This document shows, in pieces, positions 10,366 to 21,531 of a stretch of 64,000 nt of DNA (the first letter of the stretch is position 1; the number at the start of each line of letters is the position of its first letter). The position numbers and the translations under genes are program-made. The stretch comes from Selaginella moellendorffii (lineage: Eukaryota > Streptophyta > Lycopodiopsida > Selaginellales > Selaginellaceae): assembly GCF_000143415.4 (NCBI RefSeq), contig NW_003314309.1, positions 489,459-553,458 of the forward strand, in the 5' to 3' direction. The notes under the pieces are model-generated. The model was given only the letters and a program-made list of their open reading frames with translations. It had not been told where the DNA came from and did no database searches.

Positions 10366-12930
10366 ATGGAGAGTGTCGCAGACGAGCACGGCGATCGATC
10401 GCTCTCGAGCTTCTTGCATGCTGGTGAGATTTCTTTGCTGTGGCTTCCCTCCTGGTGCTCAAGATGCTGTGGCGATATTTCGTGCAGATCGGCTCGCCGC
10501 AGCTCAGGAGGAGAGTTTGGAGAAGGATTCCGAGGACGAGAGGAAAGGGAAGACCAAAATGGCGGCCTTGAAAGCGATCGCCTCCAAGAAATTTAGATCT
10601 TCTCTCAAGAGAAGGGGGAAGAGGCGGCCGGACGCGAGGAGTCAATCCCTCTCGATTGAGGACATTCGCGACGCGGAAGAGGAGACGTCGGTGGAAGCGT
10701 TTCGAGCAGCGTTGGCAGTGGAGAATCTTCTTCCGGCCGACCACGATGATTACTATACTCTTTTGAGGTAAGCCAAGCATCGCCGGCAAGTGTTGTTAAA
10801 AATCTCTCCCTGTGTAGATTTTTGAAAGCCAGGAAGTTCGATCTGGAGAAGGCCAAGCAAATGTGGGCCGATATGCTGCAATGGCGCAGGGAAAACGGTG
10901 TCGATACGATTGAAGAGGTTGGTGCCATCCATTTAAACGCTTACGGCTGGTTCTCTTTAATGTTTTTTTCTTCTTCTTTGGACTGTCTAGGATTTCCATT
11001 TTAAAGAGCTGGAGGAAGTGAGGAAATACTATCCACAGGGCCACCATGGAGTGGACAAAGAAGGAAGGCCTGTATATATTGAGAGGATCGGGAAGGTCGA
11101 ACCCAACAAGCTGATGCAAGTCACAACGCTTGAAAGATATTTGAAGTATCACGTGCTTGAGTTCGAGAGGACCATTAAGAAAAAGTTTCCTGCCTGCTCA
11201 GCGGCTGCTAAGCGGCACATCGACTCCACAACAACAATTTTGGACGTAGCTGGAGTGGTATGACGCACTTCTGTACGTACTTTTTCAAATCTTACTGCTT
11301 TGTCTGTACGTTTTTCCAGAGCTTAAAAAACTTCAGCAAGCCTGCAAGGGACCTTATTATCAATATTCAAAAGATTGACGGCGATAACTATCCCGAGGTG
11401 AGCCTGCTCGTTGAACTCTATGCCTTTCTTCCTGAGTTTATGCGTTTATTATGCAGACATTGCATCGTATGTTTATTATAAATGCTGGTCCTGGATTTAA
11501 GCTTGTGTGGAACACCATACGGGGATTTTTAGATCCGAAAACAGCTACCAAAATATCTGTAAGCAGGCTGAATGGACACTGCAGTTTCACTTCATCAGGG
11601 CTCTTTTTCAGGTACTCGGAAACAAATTTCGCAGCAAGCTTCTGGAAGTTATTGATGCTAGGTAAGAGCTTTCTTTTATCAGTTTGCTCGCATAACTTAC
11701 GCTCGTGTTAATCTCGACAGTCAGCTTCCTGACTTTTTGGGTGGAACTTGCACTTGCTCTGGGGATGGTGGATGTCTTCGTTCTGATAAAGGCCCCTGGA
11801 AGGATCCTGCCATACTGAAGGTGTGTCAAATGTTGCTGACGAAGATGACGTCTTTTTTGTGAACTGCAGGCTGTAATGGAGGGGCATGTGAAGTTCGTAA
11901 GGCACGTTGTAACTTCTCCTAAACGAAATAATTTGCCTAGGGGAAAGGTTCGTTTTGTTTTATAGTCTGAAGGTTTTGAAGTAACTTTAAATGGTTGTAG
12001 AGTCATGATCTTGATGTTTCAACAGCGGAGTCCGGATCAGATGGAGAATTAACATCCCCCACAAGAACACGCTCTTGCGATGTTCTAAAAGCGGTGTCGG
12101 AAGAGGTAGCGTGCCTATTTTCTTTACTTTTTTCCTTTTTGATTTGTTTTCTCGCAGGTGACTAGCAAGCCTGTAGACAATTCAGATTTGTTGGAGAGTT
12201 TTTCGATACTGGAGGATGGTGATGTAGTTCCGATGGTTGATAAAGTGGTTGACAACGGCTATGTGAAGGAGAGTAACCGGATCACGAAGACAGGTATCTG
12301 CTGATGATGATTTTGTCCTGTTAATAAGCCTTCTTTTGTTTGCCACGCAGAACTATCCTCAAAGAACGAAACAAGGACCTTTCTACATTTTTGGGCTGCA
12401 GTAGCGTACATTTCTTTTTTCTTTCAGTGGGTGTGGAGCTACATCTGGAGAGCGTTCTCGCGCAATAACGAAGAGCTCTATGGTTTCAACAAGACGCAAA
12501 ATCAAGAGCCTAGTATTACGGATGCTAGAGTGGTTTATGCTGTCCCTTCACCAGAGCTTGTGGACAAAATCATCTCGCCAAAACTCAAAAAACGCATGGA
12601 CAAGCTAGAAGAGAAAGTCACCGAGCTGTCGAAAAGTAAACAGCCTCCGGAAGAGATACCTGATGCTGCTGCGGAACGAATTAAGACACTTGAAGCAGAA
12701 GTAGCGGAGGCAAGAAAAGTAAGAATGATATTTCCCAGTGTTTTGACTGGACTTATTATCTCCTATTTTTTGTTTTTCCAGGCGCTCAAGGCTGTCCAGG
12801 AAGAACTCTACAATTGCTTAGAGCAGCTGAATGAATTTAGGTGGCTGGTAAGTAATATCACGGCAGCTGTGAGGCTTGAGATTGGTTTAAGTTTACCTTA
12901 TTTGTGCAGAGACGACCGAGGTGGTGTTGA
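10366..12930 (+). CDS. SEC14-nodulin type phosphatidylinositol transfer protein (SFH-like)
   Basis: Fourteen exons give 602 residues: 10366-10423, 10488-10767, 10818-10917, 10991-11257, 11320-11397, 11457-11558, 11612-11661, 11721-11820, 11870-11947, 12001-12105, 12158-12293, 12351-12718, 12782-12847, 12910-12930. The order matches plant SFH proteins: a basic N-terminus, [10 protein letters not shown], a CRAL-TRIO N domain ending [19 protein letters not shown], and the SEC14 lipid pocket (about 150-325, with [27 protein letters not shown] and DFLGGTCTC). A long linker, a hydrophobic stretch (about 462-484), a coiled coil (about 530-590) and a short C-terminal peptide RRPRWC follow. Family members couple PI/PC exchange to PI4P/PI(4,5)P2 signalling at the plasma membrane. 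The last two small exons are the least certain. The first exon adds only 19 residues. Confidence 0.9.
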
Positions 12931-13488
12931 GCTCGTATATATTGAGCGTATATATTCTCTTGTAAGAAAGGCACACTTATGTCCATAAGAAGTAATTTAA
13001 GCTTCCTGTCCACTCTGGTACGTGTATTTTTACAGCTTGTGTCTTTAAATTTCTGCCTTCCTTTTGCACTAGCGACAGAAGCTTAAACATTCAGAAGCAG
13101 TAAAAAGCCCTGAATTAACCCCTCGAAACAGTTACTTAGGCAATGATTGGAACTACAAACCCAGCTTGAGGTACTTCAGGTACGTTCGCTCCTTTGTTTC
13201 TACTTCCAATGAGTTTGCGCTGTGTTTGTAGCTGCGTAGGCGTAATTTTATGATCCTCCACAGCGGTGCAGAAAGCCACAAGCTGACTGCATAACTACCA
13301 GGAACGCATTTAGTTTTCAAGTAGTGTTCAGGCCGTGCGCATTTACTGCCTCAAAGGTACGTCATGTATATTGTACGTCCGAGACTAACAATCCCTTTGG
13401 CAGGAATGCATTCAAACAGTAAAATGTCGCCAGACAATGAGGTCGGTGTCCATTTTCTGCTTTTATGATTTACTGGCTGGCAATGCCT
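12931..13488 (+). other. 3' region of the SEC14-nodulin gene
   Basis: No gene seen. Several splice-like sites and an AT-rich composition suggest a 3' UTR, perhaps with introns. The kinase gene converges from the other side and stops at 13489, so the two transcripts may overlap. Confidence 0.35.
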
Positions 13489-15288
13489 TTACCTTTGTTT
13501 TCGTTCAACCTTCAGCCTCCTGATCGGCCAACACTCGTTACTGTTTGAGCTTTCTTCTTCCTCGTCTGTCGTCACCGCTCTGCATTGCAACTCTATGTAT
13601 TTGTTCTTGTGTGATCTTACTTCATGCACCAGATGCTCTGAGTCTCGTATGTACGATTTGAGCCTGCTTTTGTACTTGGCACCTGAGGCGTTGCGTTGCA
13701 GCTTGTCTTGTGATTCTTTTTGTAAGCTTTCCAGCGCGGCAAGTATTGCCTCGTGATGGTCTCTTGTGCCCATAGCATTCAGCTGCTTGTCCTCGTCTAA
13801 TATATCTCCAATTGGTGAGTTCAGGTAATAGCCATCTGGAACTGCATCCGGAGGATCTCCAATCGTGAGGACGTTTTTGAGCGCTATGAGGTAATTGCAT
13901 ATCTTCTTGAAAGTTGGCCGGATTTCCGGTCTGCCGTGCCAGCAACACTGCAAAAACAGAGATAGGCACCTTGGAAAGCCAGGTGGTAGAATTGGTCTGA
14001 GATTGTTGTCCTTAACCCGGAGGAAAAATCCGGCTGCCGGGTAAGAGCAGCCTTCGAATGGCACCTTGCCGGTGAAGATCTCGTAGCAAGTCATACCAAA
14101 GCTGTAAACGTCTGCCTTTTTCCTGCTTGCATTCTTTTCTTCGTTCCATATTTCTGGAGCCATGAAGTTTACTGTCCCGCCCCTCCTGACTGGGACCTTT
14201 GACTGTGCACTTTTGAGTTTCGTCTCTGATAGTCCAAAGTCACTGAGCTTGGCAGTGTAAAAGCTGCATTCGTTGCTTGGAAGATTGATAAGTATGTTGG
14301 CTGTCTTGAGATCAAGGTGGCTCACGTCGTTTGCGTGAAGAAACTCCATGCCTCTGGCAATCTGGAGAACGATATCGACAGCCACGTCCATCTCGAAGGG
14401 AGGTCCTGGTTTGCTCTGTACTATGTCCTTGATGAGATTGTGGAGGTCGCGCTTCATTCTTTCCATGAGGAGAACGTAAGGACCTTCCTTGGATCGCTGG
14501 GTATAGCCTACCATTTTCACTATGTTGGGGTGCCTCAGATAAAACAGAGCTCGTAGCTCTCTTTCCGAGCTCGGGTCCTGCACAGCATAAGCTTTGGTCG
14601 CGACCGTCCTTCCCAGCCATGTAGCCTCGTAGACGTATGCGTAGGATCCTTCTCCAATGAGCTTACCTTGAATCACTTTCTCTGGATTGCGAAACAGGTA
14701 CTTTGGCAGCGGGAGCTCCTGCGAACGCTTGTTCTCCACCTCCGCCAAGAGGTACCTCCCGAGCTCGATCTTGTTCACGTCGGTCTCTTTATCTTCCAAC
14801 TTCGCCGCTACTCTTTTCAGATCTTCCCGGTCCATGTTCGCTGCTGCCTTGAGCTCCTGCCTCTCCGACTCCGGCCACTCCCAAGCATGCGGTGCAGGCC
14901 TCAACGTACCTTTACTCACCGAGACCTTGAGCTTTAGAAAGTAGACGCACTGACTAAGCTCTTGCAGGATGATTTGGAACTTGAGCTTGTGCTCCTTCTT
15001 GAGCACGGCGTGCCAGAGCCAGTCGGGGCTGGAGCAGCGGTGGAGTAAAAACTGTGCGCGGTCCATGACTCTGTCAATCTGGGCGATGGTCGGCTTGCAG
15101 TCCTCCAGGAGCCCCGGTTCGAAGTCGATCATATCCAGCAGGTACTTGTGTAGCCTCTCCACTCTCTCAATCAGGTAGGCGCACTGCTTGGGTGCCAATT
15201 TTCTAACCTCGCTTTTACTATCGCAGATCCTCTTGGCCTTGTTTAGGACCGGAGGCAAGCTTGCGACGACCACTACTTCGCTGCCCAT
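13489..15288 (-). CDS. protein kinase with plant DUF1221-type N-terminal domain, single exon
   Basis: One uninterrupted frame of 599 residues. I start at the ATG at 15288 (MGSEVVVVASLPP), since the codon at 15294 is GTG. Residues 1-190 are helical, with Cys and Trp in KRICDSKSEV, HKYLLDMIDFEP and SPDWLWHAVLKKEHKL; this resembles the N-terminal domain of a small plant kinase family (DUF1221). The kinase domain (about 205-470) has a glycine loop GEGSYAYVYEA, Lys232 in VATKAY, the catalytic loop HLDLKTANIL (about 324), DFG (350-352) and MAPEIW. The Arg of HRD is replaced by Leu, so it is a non-RD kinase, but the core Lys, Asp and DFG remain and activity is plausible. A charged C-terminal tail follows. 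The substrate is unknown. Lack of introns contrasts with its neighbours. Confidence 0.85.
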   Translation of the reverse strand: MGSEVVVVASLPPVLNKAKRICDSKSEVRKLAPKQCAYLIERVERLHKYLLDMIDFEPGLLEDCKPTIAQIDRVMDRAQFLLHRCSSPDWLWHAVLKKEHKLKFQIILQELSQCVYFLKLKVSVSKGTLRPAPHAWEWPESERQELKAAANMDREDLKRVAAKLEDKETDVNKIELGRYLLAEVENKRSQELPLPKYLFRNPEKVIQGKLIGEGSYAYVYEATWLGRTVATKAYAVQDPSSERELRALFYLRHPNIVKMVGYTQRSKEGPYVLLMERMKRDLHNLIKDIVQSKPGPPFEMDVAVDIVLQIARGMEFLHANDVSHLDLKTANILINLPSNECSFYTAKLSDFGLSETKLKSAQSKVPVRRGGTVNFMAPEIWNEEKNASRKKADVYSFGMTCYEIFTGKVPFEGCSYPAAGFFLRVKDNNLRPILPPGFPRCLSLFLQCCWHGRPEIRPTFKKICNYLIALKNVLTIGDPPDAVPDGYYLNSPIGDILDEDKQLNAMGTRDHHEAILAALESLQKESQDKLQRNASGAKYKSRLKSYIRDSEHLVHEVRSHKNKYIELQCRAVTTDEEEESSNSNECWPIRRLKVERKQR

Positions 15289-15630
15289 GTCCACTCAATG
15301 CTTGGTAGACTCCCTGCTCTTTCACGTATAAATTCCCACTCGCTCGAACAAGATACAAGCTTGAAACGCGTCGAGAGGATGCGTGTGGAGCACATCTTGC
15401 GGGACGAAGTTTCTTAGTGCGCCCCTCGTCGTGGCATGGCTGAAAGTTCTTCGTCGTCTTGGATTCTTCTGAATCTTCTCCTACTAGCGTCAGAAACTTC
15501 GAAAATTCGTCCATTGTTTGTACCTTGTGTCCTAAAACTTAGCCTTTTCGAATTAAAAGAAAAAGGTGGTAAAAAATGAAAGAATTTAGCATGATGTGCA
15601 AAAAAAAAAAAGAGCCAGCGAGATTACTAG
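15289..15630 (-). other. spacer upstream of the kinase gene
   Basis: Lies between two minus-strand genes, so it should hold the kinase promoter and leader plus the bZIP 3' UTR. It contains a poly-A run near 15600. No motif I can name. Confidence 0.4.
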
Positions 15631-17313
15631 CTAGTTACTGTCATGACCATTGCCGTTTTCGATCTCCCCTAGCAAGCAATTAGTGGCGGCGGTCGAAATG
15701 GTGGAAGTAGAATTAGTAGTGGCAAGAATCTCGGACGAGGGCTGTGGATGTACCTTTACTCTCAAACCGAACGACGAGGACGACAAGTCCGGCTTGCTCT
15801 CGTGCTGCTGCTGATCGTCGTTGTCCCCAGCCGCGTTGAATTGCTGGAGCTGCGATCGCAGCTCGTCTTGCTGCTGGAGCACCATTTGCCTCAGCCGCTG
15901 GAGCTCCCTCGTGAGTGCCTCGTTTTGAGCTAGATCATCAAAAGCAAAAGGAAAGAGAGCTTTGAGCTCGTGACTATAAATCCGGAAAAGAAGGAACTCA
16001 CTGACCATCTTTGAAGCATTTGTCTTGTATGAGCGATGTTATCCGCTGCTTTATCGAGTTGTTGTCCACGTTTAGCAGGATCCTCTGGTGATCCAGGAAA
16101 GCGACTTGGGGCGTTAGCGCGGATACCTCCGCCTGGAAAAACAGAGACAAGGCGACATTAACAAAATGGTTAGCACACTCCAGAGCTTGACAAAACAAAG
16201 AAAACAACACCCTGCCCTGTGGAGACTAAAAGCTATTATCAATCACTGATCACTTAACTATCAAGCAGTACGTCCAAACATGTCTACTTCTGCCGCAGAG
16301 CCGCAGAGAGATATAAACTACGATGGCAAAGGAAGAGGGAAAGAGAAAAGGAAAGCAGGAAGTTCACATGCCTGCAATGCAGTCACACTCCTTTCAAGTT
16401 CAGCAATATACTGTAGTTTCCGTACGCGGGACCGCTGAGCCGATTGCCTGTTCGCCAGAATTCTGGAAGAAAACACCAAGCAAGGATTTAAGCCAATGAT
16501 CAGCTGCTTGGAACTTTGAAACTACCGTTTGGCTCGTTTGGGATCCATATTCGGGTCGATGTGTGATGACGCAGTCGGTTGCTTGGCACCCACTGTAGTG
16601 GCAATAGTCATGCTACTTGGAGCTTCGCTCGCATTCATACTTTGGACCTCGTCTGGCTCGGTTTTGGGGCAGCTCAATGGTCCCGGCCGCCCGTCTTCAG
16701 TGGACATATCGTTACCACTGTTGCTATCGGAGGGAGAGGTGGTCGCGTCCGGCGGAGCTTGCTTCTTCTCCTCCCTCGCGGCGGCGCCACTGTGGTGGTT
16801 TCCATTCCCCCCTGACGAAGAGGAACAGATGAGCATTGCCGGTCTGGATCTCTGCGATACCTCCGAGCCTCCGCCGCTGCTAAACATGGACACGATCTGC
16901 TCGGCTTCGTCGAGCCGCTCGAAGTCGGAAGCTCTCGAGGAGGACAAGTAGCTCCTGTCGGAGAACTCGTCGTCTCGCTTAAACTCGTCGGGGAGTGATC
17001 TGCTCGAGCTCGGATCGGGGAGGTCCAGGAATGCAGCAGTGTCGCTTGCGGAGCGCCGGTGGTGTATCTTCCTGGCCGAAGCTTCCGGAGAGTCGAGCAT
17101 GTCGTCGATCCAGGACTGTGGAGTGAGCTGCGGGACGAAGCCTGCCGATGGTGTTCGCTGGTGATGGATTTTACTACTGCTGCCATTGCTGCTGCGGCCG
17201 GAGGAGAATCCAGCGGCTTCCACGGCTCCGGAAGGGCTTTTCGGTGGTAGGCTGGAATTGAGAAACTGTACCCAGTTCACGAATCTCCCGTCTCCCTGAT
17301 TGGAATTCGCCAT
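15631..17313 (-). CDS. bZIP transcription factor, group E (bZIP34/bZIP61-like)
   Basis: Four exons on the minus strand give 434 residues: 17313-16526, 16462-16372, 16132-16006, 15929-15631. The ATG at 17313 is used; the upstream in-frame codon is GTG. The N-terminal half is Ser-rich and disordered with RTPSAGF and RRSASD sites, typical 14-3-3 or kinase targets in this group. The basic region is ANRQSAQRSRVRKLQYIAEL, with the Asn and Arg DNA-contact residues. The zipper runs through VTALQAEVSALTPQVAFLDH and LLNVDNNSIKQRI, close to group E bZIPs. A Gln-rich tail follows. Intron 2 has a GC donor (CAG|GCATGT), and only this junction gives the conserved ALQAEVS reading. Group E factors act in the nucleus; in Arabidopsis they are linked to pollen wall and lipid genes. 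Confidence 0.9.
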
Positions 17314-18840
17314 GAGCTCCGCAGCGCTACGCACGAGAGCTGCATGGGAGAGGAAGAGAAAGAGTAAGCTACATTGCCGATTACGAGCGAGAAAGCGAAA
17401 GAGAAAAAAAGAAGAGAGCTTTGCTTACCTTTCAAGCAAGAAAGTTCCAAGATCTCTATGCGTCTCAACAAATCCACCCGCGCTTCCCAGCTCCTGCGTG
17501 CATGCATTCAATCAGCAACAAGGACGTCCTCCTGCAAGTTCCGTGCCGTGTCTTCGCTTCTCGGCCGATCATCAGCGTCCGAGAAAACTCTATCTACGCC
17601 GTGCACAGCCGCGGCCGGGGAGACGGAACCGAGCAACGTAATTCTTGGTGTTTCGTTTCGTGTCGAGAGCGCGGCCAAAGCTTGCAAGCACCTTCCACCA
17701 TCAATTCGTTATCAGCAACAACAAATGCTGCCGCGGCCCAGAGCTAGCATAGAGTACTGAAAGGAGCCAAACCAGCAGCTTCCCTCCATTCCATTCCATC
17801 CGCTTCCAAAACCCAGTAGCAGCAGTAGCAGCAGCAGCACCAGGAGCAGCGGCAGCAGTCGCAGTAGCAGTAGTAGCAGAACAGCGCTGCCAGTGACGAC
17901 GGAGTGCTGGAAGAACGCTACGATAAAAGATTATTTGCTGCTGCTCAGGCCGCTGGATGACCACATGTAGTTTTCAGGACCTCTGTGTGCGCAGCTAAGA
18001 AAGTTGAGGGCAGCCCAGCCACAGCACACTGCCCAGAGCTTCCTTTTTCTCCCTCCCTTCCTTTTTTTTTTCTATCGTCGTCGTCACCACTATTACTACT
18101 ACTAACTAAGCTTCCTTCTTCCACCACCTGTGCCTTGAAAACTAAAGAAGAAGACTTTGGCCGGAAGAAACCCCGTGTTCCAGAGACGTGAGACGTGAAT
18201 GAATGATCCCAGCGGCGGCCGAGAAGAAGAAGAAGAAAGTAGCGATGATCGCAGTGGTGATGGCTGGCAGAGAGGAAATGGAGGAAATTATCTGGGTGAC
18301 TTTAAACCTCTTGGAGAGCTTTCACTCGCATCGCGCCAAGGGGAGTCGGCGGCTGCTAAGCTGCGAAGATTTGATGAGCGAGCGGACTAGTTCGTCGTCG
18401 TCGTCGTCGTATCTTCGCTTTCCATTCAACATAGTAGGACAAGGAAGATCTCCTCCCTCCTCGTCGTCTTCTTCACTGTTCTTGCTTTCTTGCTCGAAAC
18501 CCTGTGCTGCTGTTCTTCGCCTTCTTTCTTGGAGATCTTTCGGCTTCACGGCGATTGATTGGAGAAGGACTGCTGCAAATCTCGCATTTACGCGGCACAT
18601 GTCTCCATTTCGATCCCTCGCCTCGCTCTACCTTTGAAGAAAGCGCCGCTCGCTCGATATTACGATGGATTTCCCGGCCGCGCTGGAAGATTCTTCCGAT
18701 TCCTGTGTGATCCTGCCCTTCCCTGCCCGATCGGATCACTGCGGGAGCTGCGCGATGCTGATTTGAGTCTCTAGACGCCGGATTTTCCAAGAACCAGGCG
18801 CGCGCCTCGGAAATTCACCGCGGCGAGGAGGAGAGACGCC
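17314..18840. other. long GC-rich spacer, leader-like, with trinucleotide repeats
   Basis: Probably the bZIP promoter and leader on the minus side and a transcript leader on the plus side. It holds an imperfect (AGC)n tract at about 17816-17882 and a (TCG)n tract at about 18392-18410. Short frames are many but none resembles a known protein. A small plus frame at 18665-18766 (MDFPAALEDSSDSCVIL...) reads rather protein-like and could be an upstream ORF. Confidence 0.35.
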
Positions 18841-19296
18841 ATGGCAGTGGAATCTGAGCTCGACAAGGGAGAAACACCGCAAATTTCCAAGAACTTCACA
18901 CAAACCCCGGGACCAATCGATGCATTGGACACACTGCCACTCGCACCGGACAAGCGCTCGTCACCGATCCATCGCGCTATCGAGAAAGGAAGAGAAAAAG
19001 AGAGCAACATTCAAGCGCAAGCCTCCCTCCGCTCTAAGCGCTGGCCATTCCGTTGTAGAATAAAACAGTGGCCATTCCGGAGCGTAATGCAGGGATCCCA
19101 CGGCTGCGATCCTTCCACGCGTCGCCACCGGACTTGTCCCACGTATCCAGATGACCGGCCAAAAAGCCACCACGTGTCAGCATTGTCAGAAATGGCATGT
19201 GCTTCAAACGTCGCTAGTTTTCAGGCCGGACGCTGTCTGACTGCCTATATCTGGGGGCATGTTTTACCGAACAACAAACAGCCAAATCAGCCTTAG
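18841..19296 (+). CDS. hypothetical 151-residue ORF or truncated first exon
   Basis: Begins MAVESELDKGETPQISKNFT in a good start context (GACGCCATGG), after a leader-like GC-rich stretch. The first 50 residues look like a real N-terminus; the rest is basic and low quality. I do not recognise it and found no later exon that continues it. It may be the first exon of a gene whose body was lost, or chance. Confidence 0.2.
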   Translation: MAVESELDKGETPQISKNFTQTPGPIDALDTLPLAPDKRSSPIHRAIEKGREKESNIQAQASLRSKRWPFRCRIKQWPFRSVMQGSHGCDPSTRRHRTCPTYPDDRPKSHHVSALSEMACASNVASFQAGRCLTAYIWGHVLPNNKQPNQP

Positions 19297-20044
19297 CTCT
19301 AATTGGTCATGACGTCAGCGCTGTTGACCACCGGTCGTCGGCGCGGGGTAAAAAGCGATTAAAACGACATTGCGGGTAACAGCCTGGCTGGCACGGGTGA
19401 AAACAGAATGCCCTTGTGTAACTTCTCAAACGGCCTAGATTCCCCCCCTCGCTAACAACCGACGTGCAAGATTTCACGACGGATTCTGAGACGTATAGCT
19501 ACGATTGTACTTCGTAGAGGAGCACGTTCCGGTGCATGATTCCATATGATTCGCGTTTAATCTATTTAAAAAGGTGGCAGGCTTGGCACATGATAAAAGA
19601 AGTCTTTTCTAGTCCTGTTGTCCACCTGATTTAATCAACTAACTGGATTCTATTAATCTACTGGAGGATCTAACATGGCTGTGGATTTGCAATGGTCAGG
19701 GGGATCTTTGTACTTAGAATAGTGGCTAACAAACCAGGCCATGATGTGACACAGTGGTCACTCTAAAGTCCCCTTAGCTGGTGTTGAGCTGGGGAGCAAA
19801 TGCCAGTATGCCACACTACCTCCTCAAAATTTTTTGTTCCTTTGATTAAGTAGTAGTGTAGTCAGAAGAACCTTGTGGAAAAAAAGCTATCATACTTACT
19901 TAGACTAAATGCAATGAAGAAAGTATCGCTTTTGTGCTGCTTAGTGCCTGCATTTGTGACAAAGCACGACAGGCTATCAAAATCAAAGCCAAAGATAATC
20001 AAAAGAGAATGGACTTGCTTACAATTAAGATGTGCTCTCTCATC
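19297..20044. promoter_or_regulatory. spacer with a bZIP-type TGACGTCA palindrome
   Basis: TGACGTCA at 19310-19317 sits four bases after an inverted CCAAT box (ATTGG, 19302-19306) and just before a W-box core TTGACC (19324-19329). This cluster resembles a stress promoter, but it points at no convincing gene: the patellin gene ends, rather than starts, downstream. The rest of the stretch is moderately AT-rich with nothing to call. Confidence 0.3.
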
Positions 20045-21531
20045 TCATCCCCTGACGATGTATCTGTAGTGAACCAGCTTTTTCTTTTTCGCGGCAGAGT
20101 TGTCAATGGTGAGCAGCAGCGAACCTGGCGATTTTGTCTTGAACGTGTTGCAAATGCCATCATTTCCTACGAGCTCTCCCTCTCCCTGAAATTCTTGCGC
20201 TGAGATCTTTCTCGGCTTTTCCACAATAACCGTGTAGCCTCCTTCCGTAGAGGGGGTGAATTCCGCGCCATAGCTCACATCCCATCCTAGAACCGAGAGC
20301 TCCCAAGAGACTTCGTCGCCCTGTAGCAAAAGAAAAGGAATAAACAAAAGCATGAATACTCTACTGTCAAAGCTTCGATCCATTCACCTCGTTTATTTGG
20401 ATCTCGATTATAAGCATCGAGCCGGCTTTCACGCAGGATTCCGTGATCGTTGCCTTAGCATTCCTGAAGAGCTCATCGTTTGCTTTTCCGAGTCCTCCAT
20501 ACTGGACTGGAACATTTTCCGGAGAGATTGCCCTGGCAGTCGAGGTTTTCTTTTTATCAAAATGAATCACTGAAGCAAAGCTTACGCGAACAAAGCCTCG
20601 GGTGTTTTTCGTTTGGTTGCGACCGAGATCTTGTCCTTTGACCGTTGTGTCAAGAACGGACTGATCATGACGTATAAAGCGTTGTAGTACCACGGAACAT
20701 TGACAAGCATCTGGCAAGATAAAAATTTTGAAAACCAAAAGAATGAAAAACAGAACGAAGAAATGAATGCACTACCAGCTTTGAAACGAGCTCCGGATAG
20801 TTGTCTGAAAAAAGCTGTATAGTGTCGAGAAGCGCGGCCCTCGCCTTCTTCTTCATCGAGAAGTTCTTGAGATCGATCACCTGGACCATGCTGGAGACGC
20901 CCCGAGGATCAAAATCCAGGAGCTTGATCCCATCCTCCATGAGTTTCACTCTCCACCTCAAGAGCTTCTCAAACCCGTCCTGGCCATCCAAAAGCTCTTG
21001 ATACATCCCAGAGTCGACGATGTTGTAGCACACGGGATGGCCGCCCCTGTCACAGCCATAGTAGAAGCCTGTGCTCTTAATCCCAGCCTCAATCTCCTCT
21101 CCCAGAAAACCCCTATCGCAGCCAAAGCGCTTCCTCCAGCTCACAGTGTTCTTGAGCATTTCCACGGCCGTATCGACCTTGAACTCCCGGGCGCGCAGGA
21201 ACTTGAGCATCACGACGTCGGCGGCGCCGCTCCCATCCAAGAGAGGGATTCCCCAAAGAGTGATCCCCGAATCGGCCGAATCGATGCCCGCCGGTGCGGC
21301 GGCGGGAGGAGGATCATCGCCCTGCTCGGTGGCGCCGGCATTTCCAGCGCTAGGGATCGAAAACTCACCGGCCTTGGCCGCCGCCGCGATGGCGAGCTTG
21401 AAATCCGCGAGCGCCTGCTGCTCGGCCTCGCCGAGCTCCGCAATAATGTAGCTCTCTGACGATCTCGCCTTCTCTTCTTCCATTCGCATTCTCTCGGGCA
21501 ATGTGGCCGCTCTCTGGCATTCAAGGGCCAT
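20045..21531 (-). CDS. patellin-like SEC14-GOLD lipid-binding protein
   Basis: Four exons on the minus strand give 433 residues: 21531-20776, 20710-20586, 20532-20388, 20320-20045. Domain order is patellin: ELGEAEQQALADFKLAI near the N-terminus, CRAL-TRIO N with LKFLRAREFKVDTAVEMLKN, SEC14 lobe (about 150-315) with GHPVCYNIVD, MVQVIDLKNF, FSDNYPELVSKLMLVNVPWY and VPVQYGGL, then a GOLD domain (about 335-430) ending LVHYRYIVRG. Patellins bind phosphoinositides and act in membrane trafficking and cell-plate formation. The long acidic N-terminal extension of Arabidopsis PATL1/2 is missing, so it resembles the shorter members. It is the second SEC14-fold protein within 8 kb, but its sequence and exon pattern differ from the SFH-like gene. 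Confidence 0.92.

Noticed and set aside
17313-17334. Upstream start of the bZIP at 17334
   Set aside because: The codon there is GTG on the minus strand; the first ATG is at 17313. The same reasoning moved the starts of the kinase (15288), the FAM172 gene (41173) and the small membrane protein (35932).
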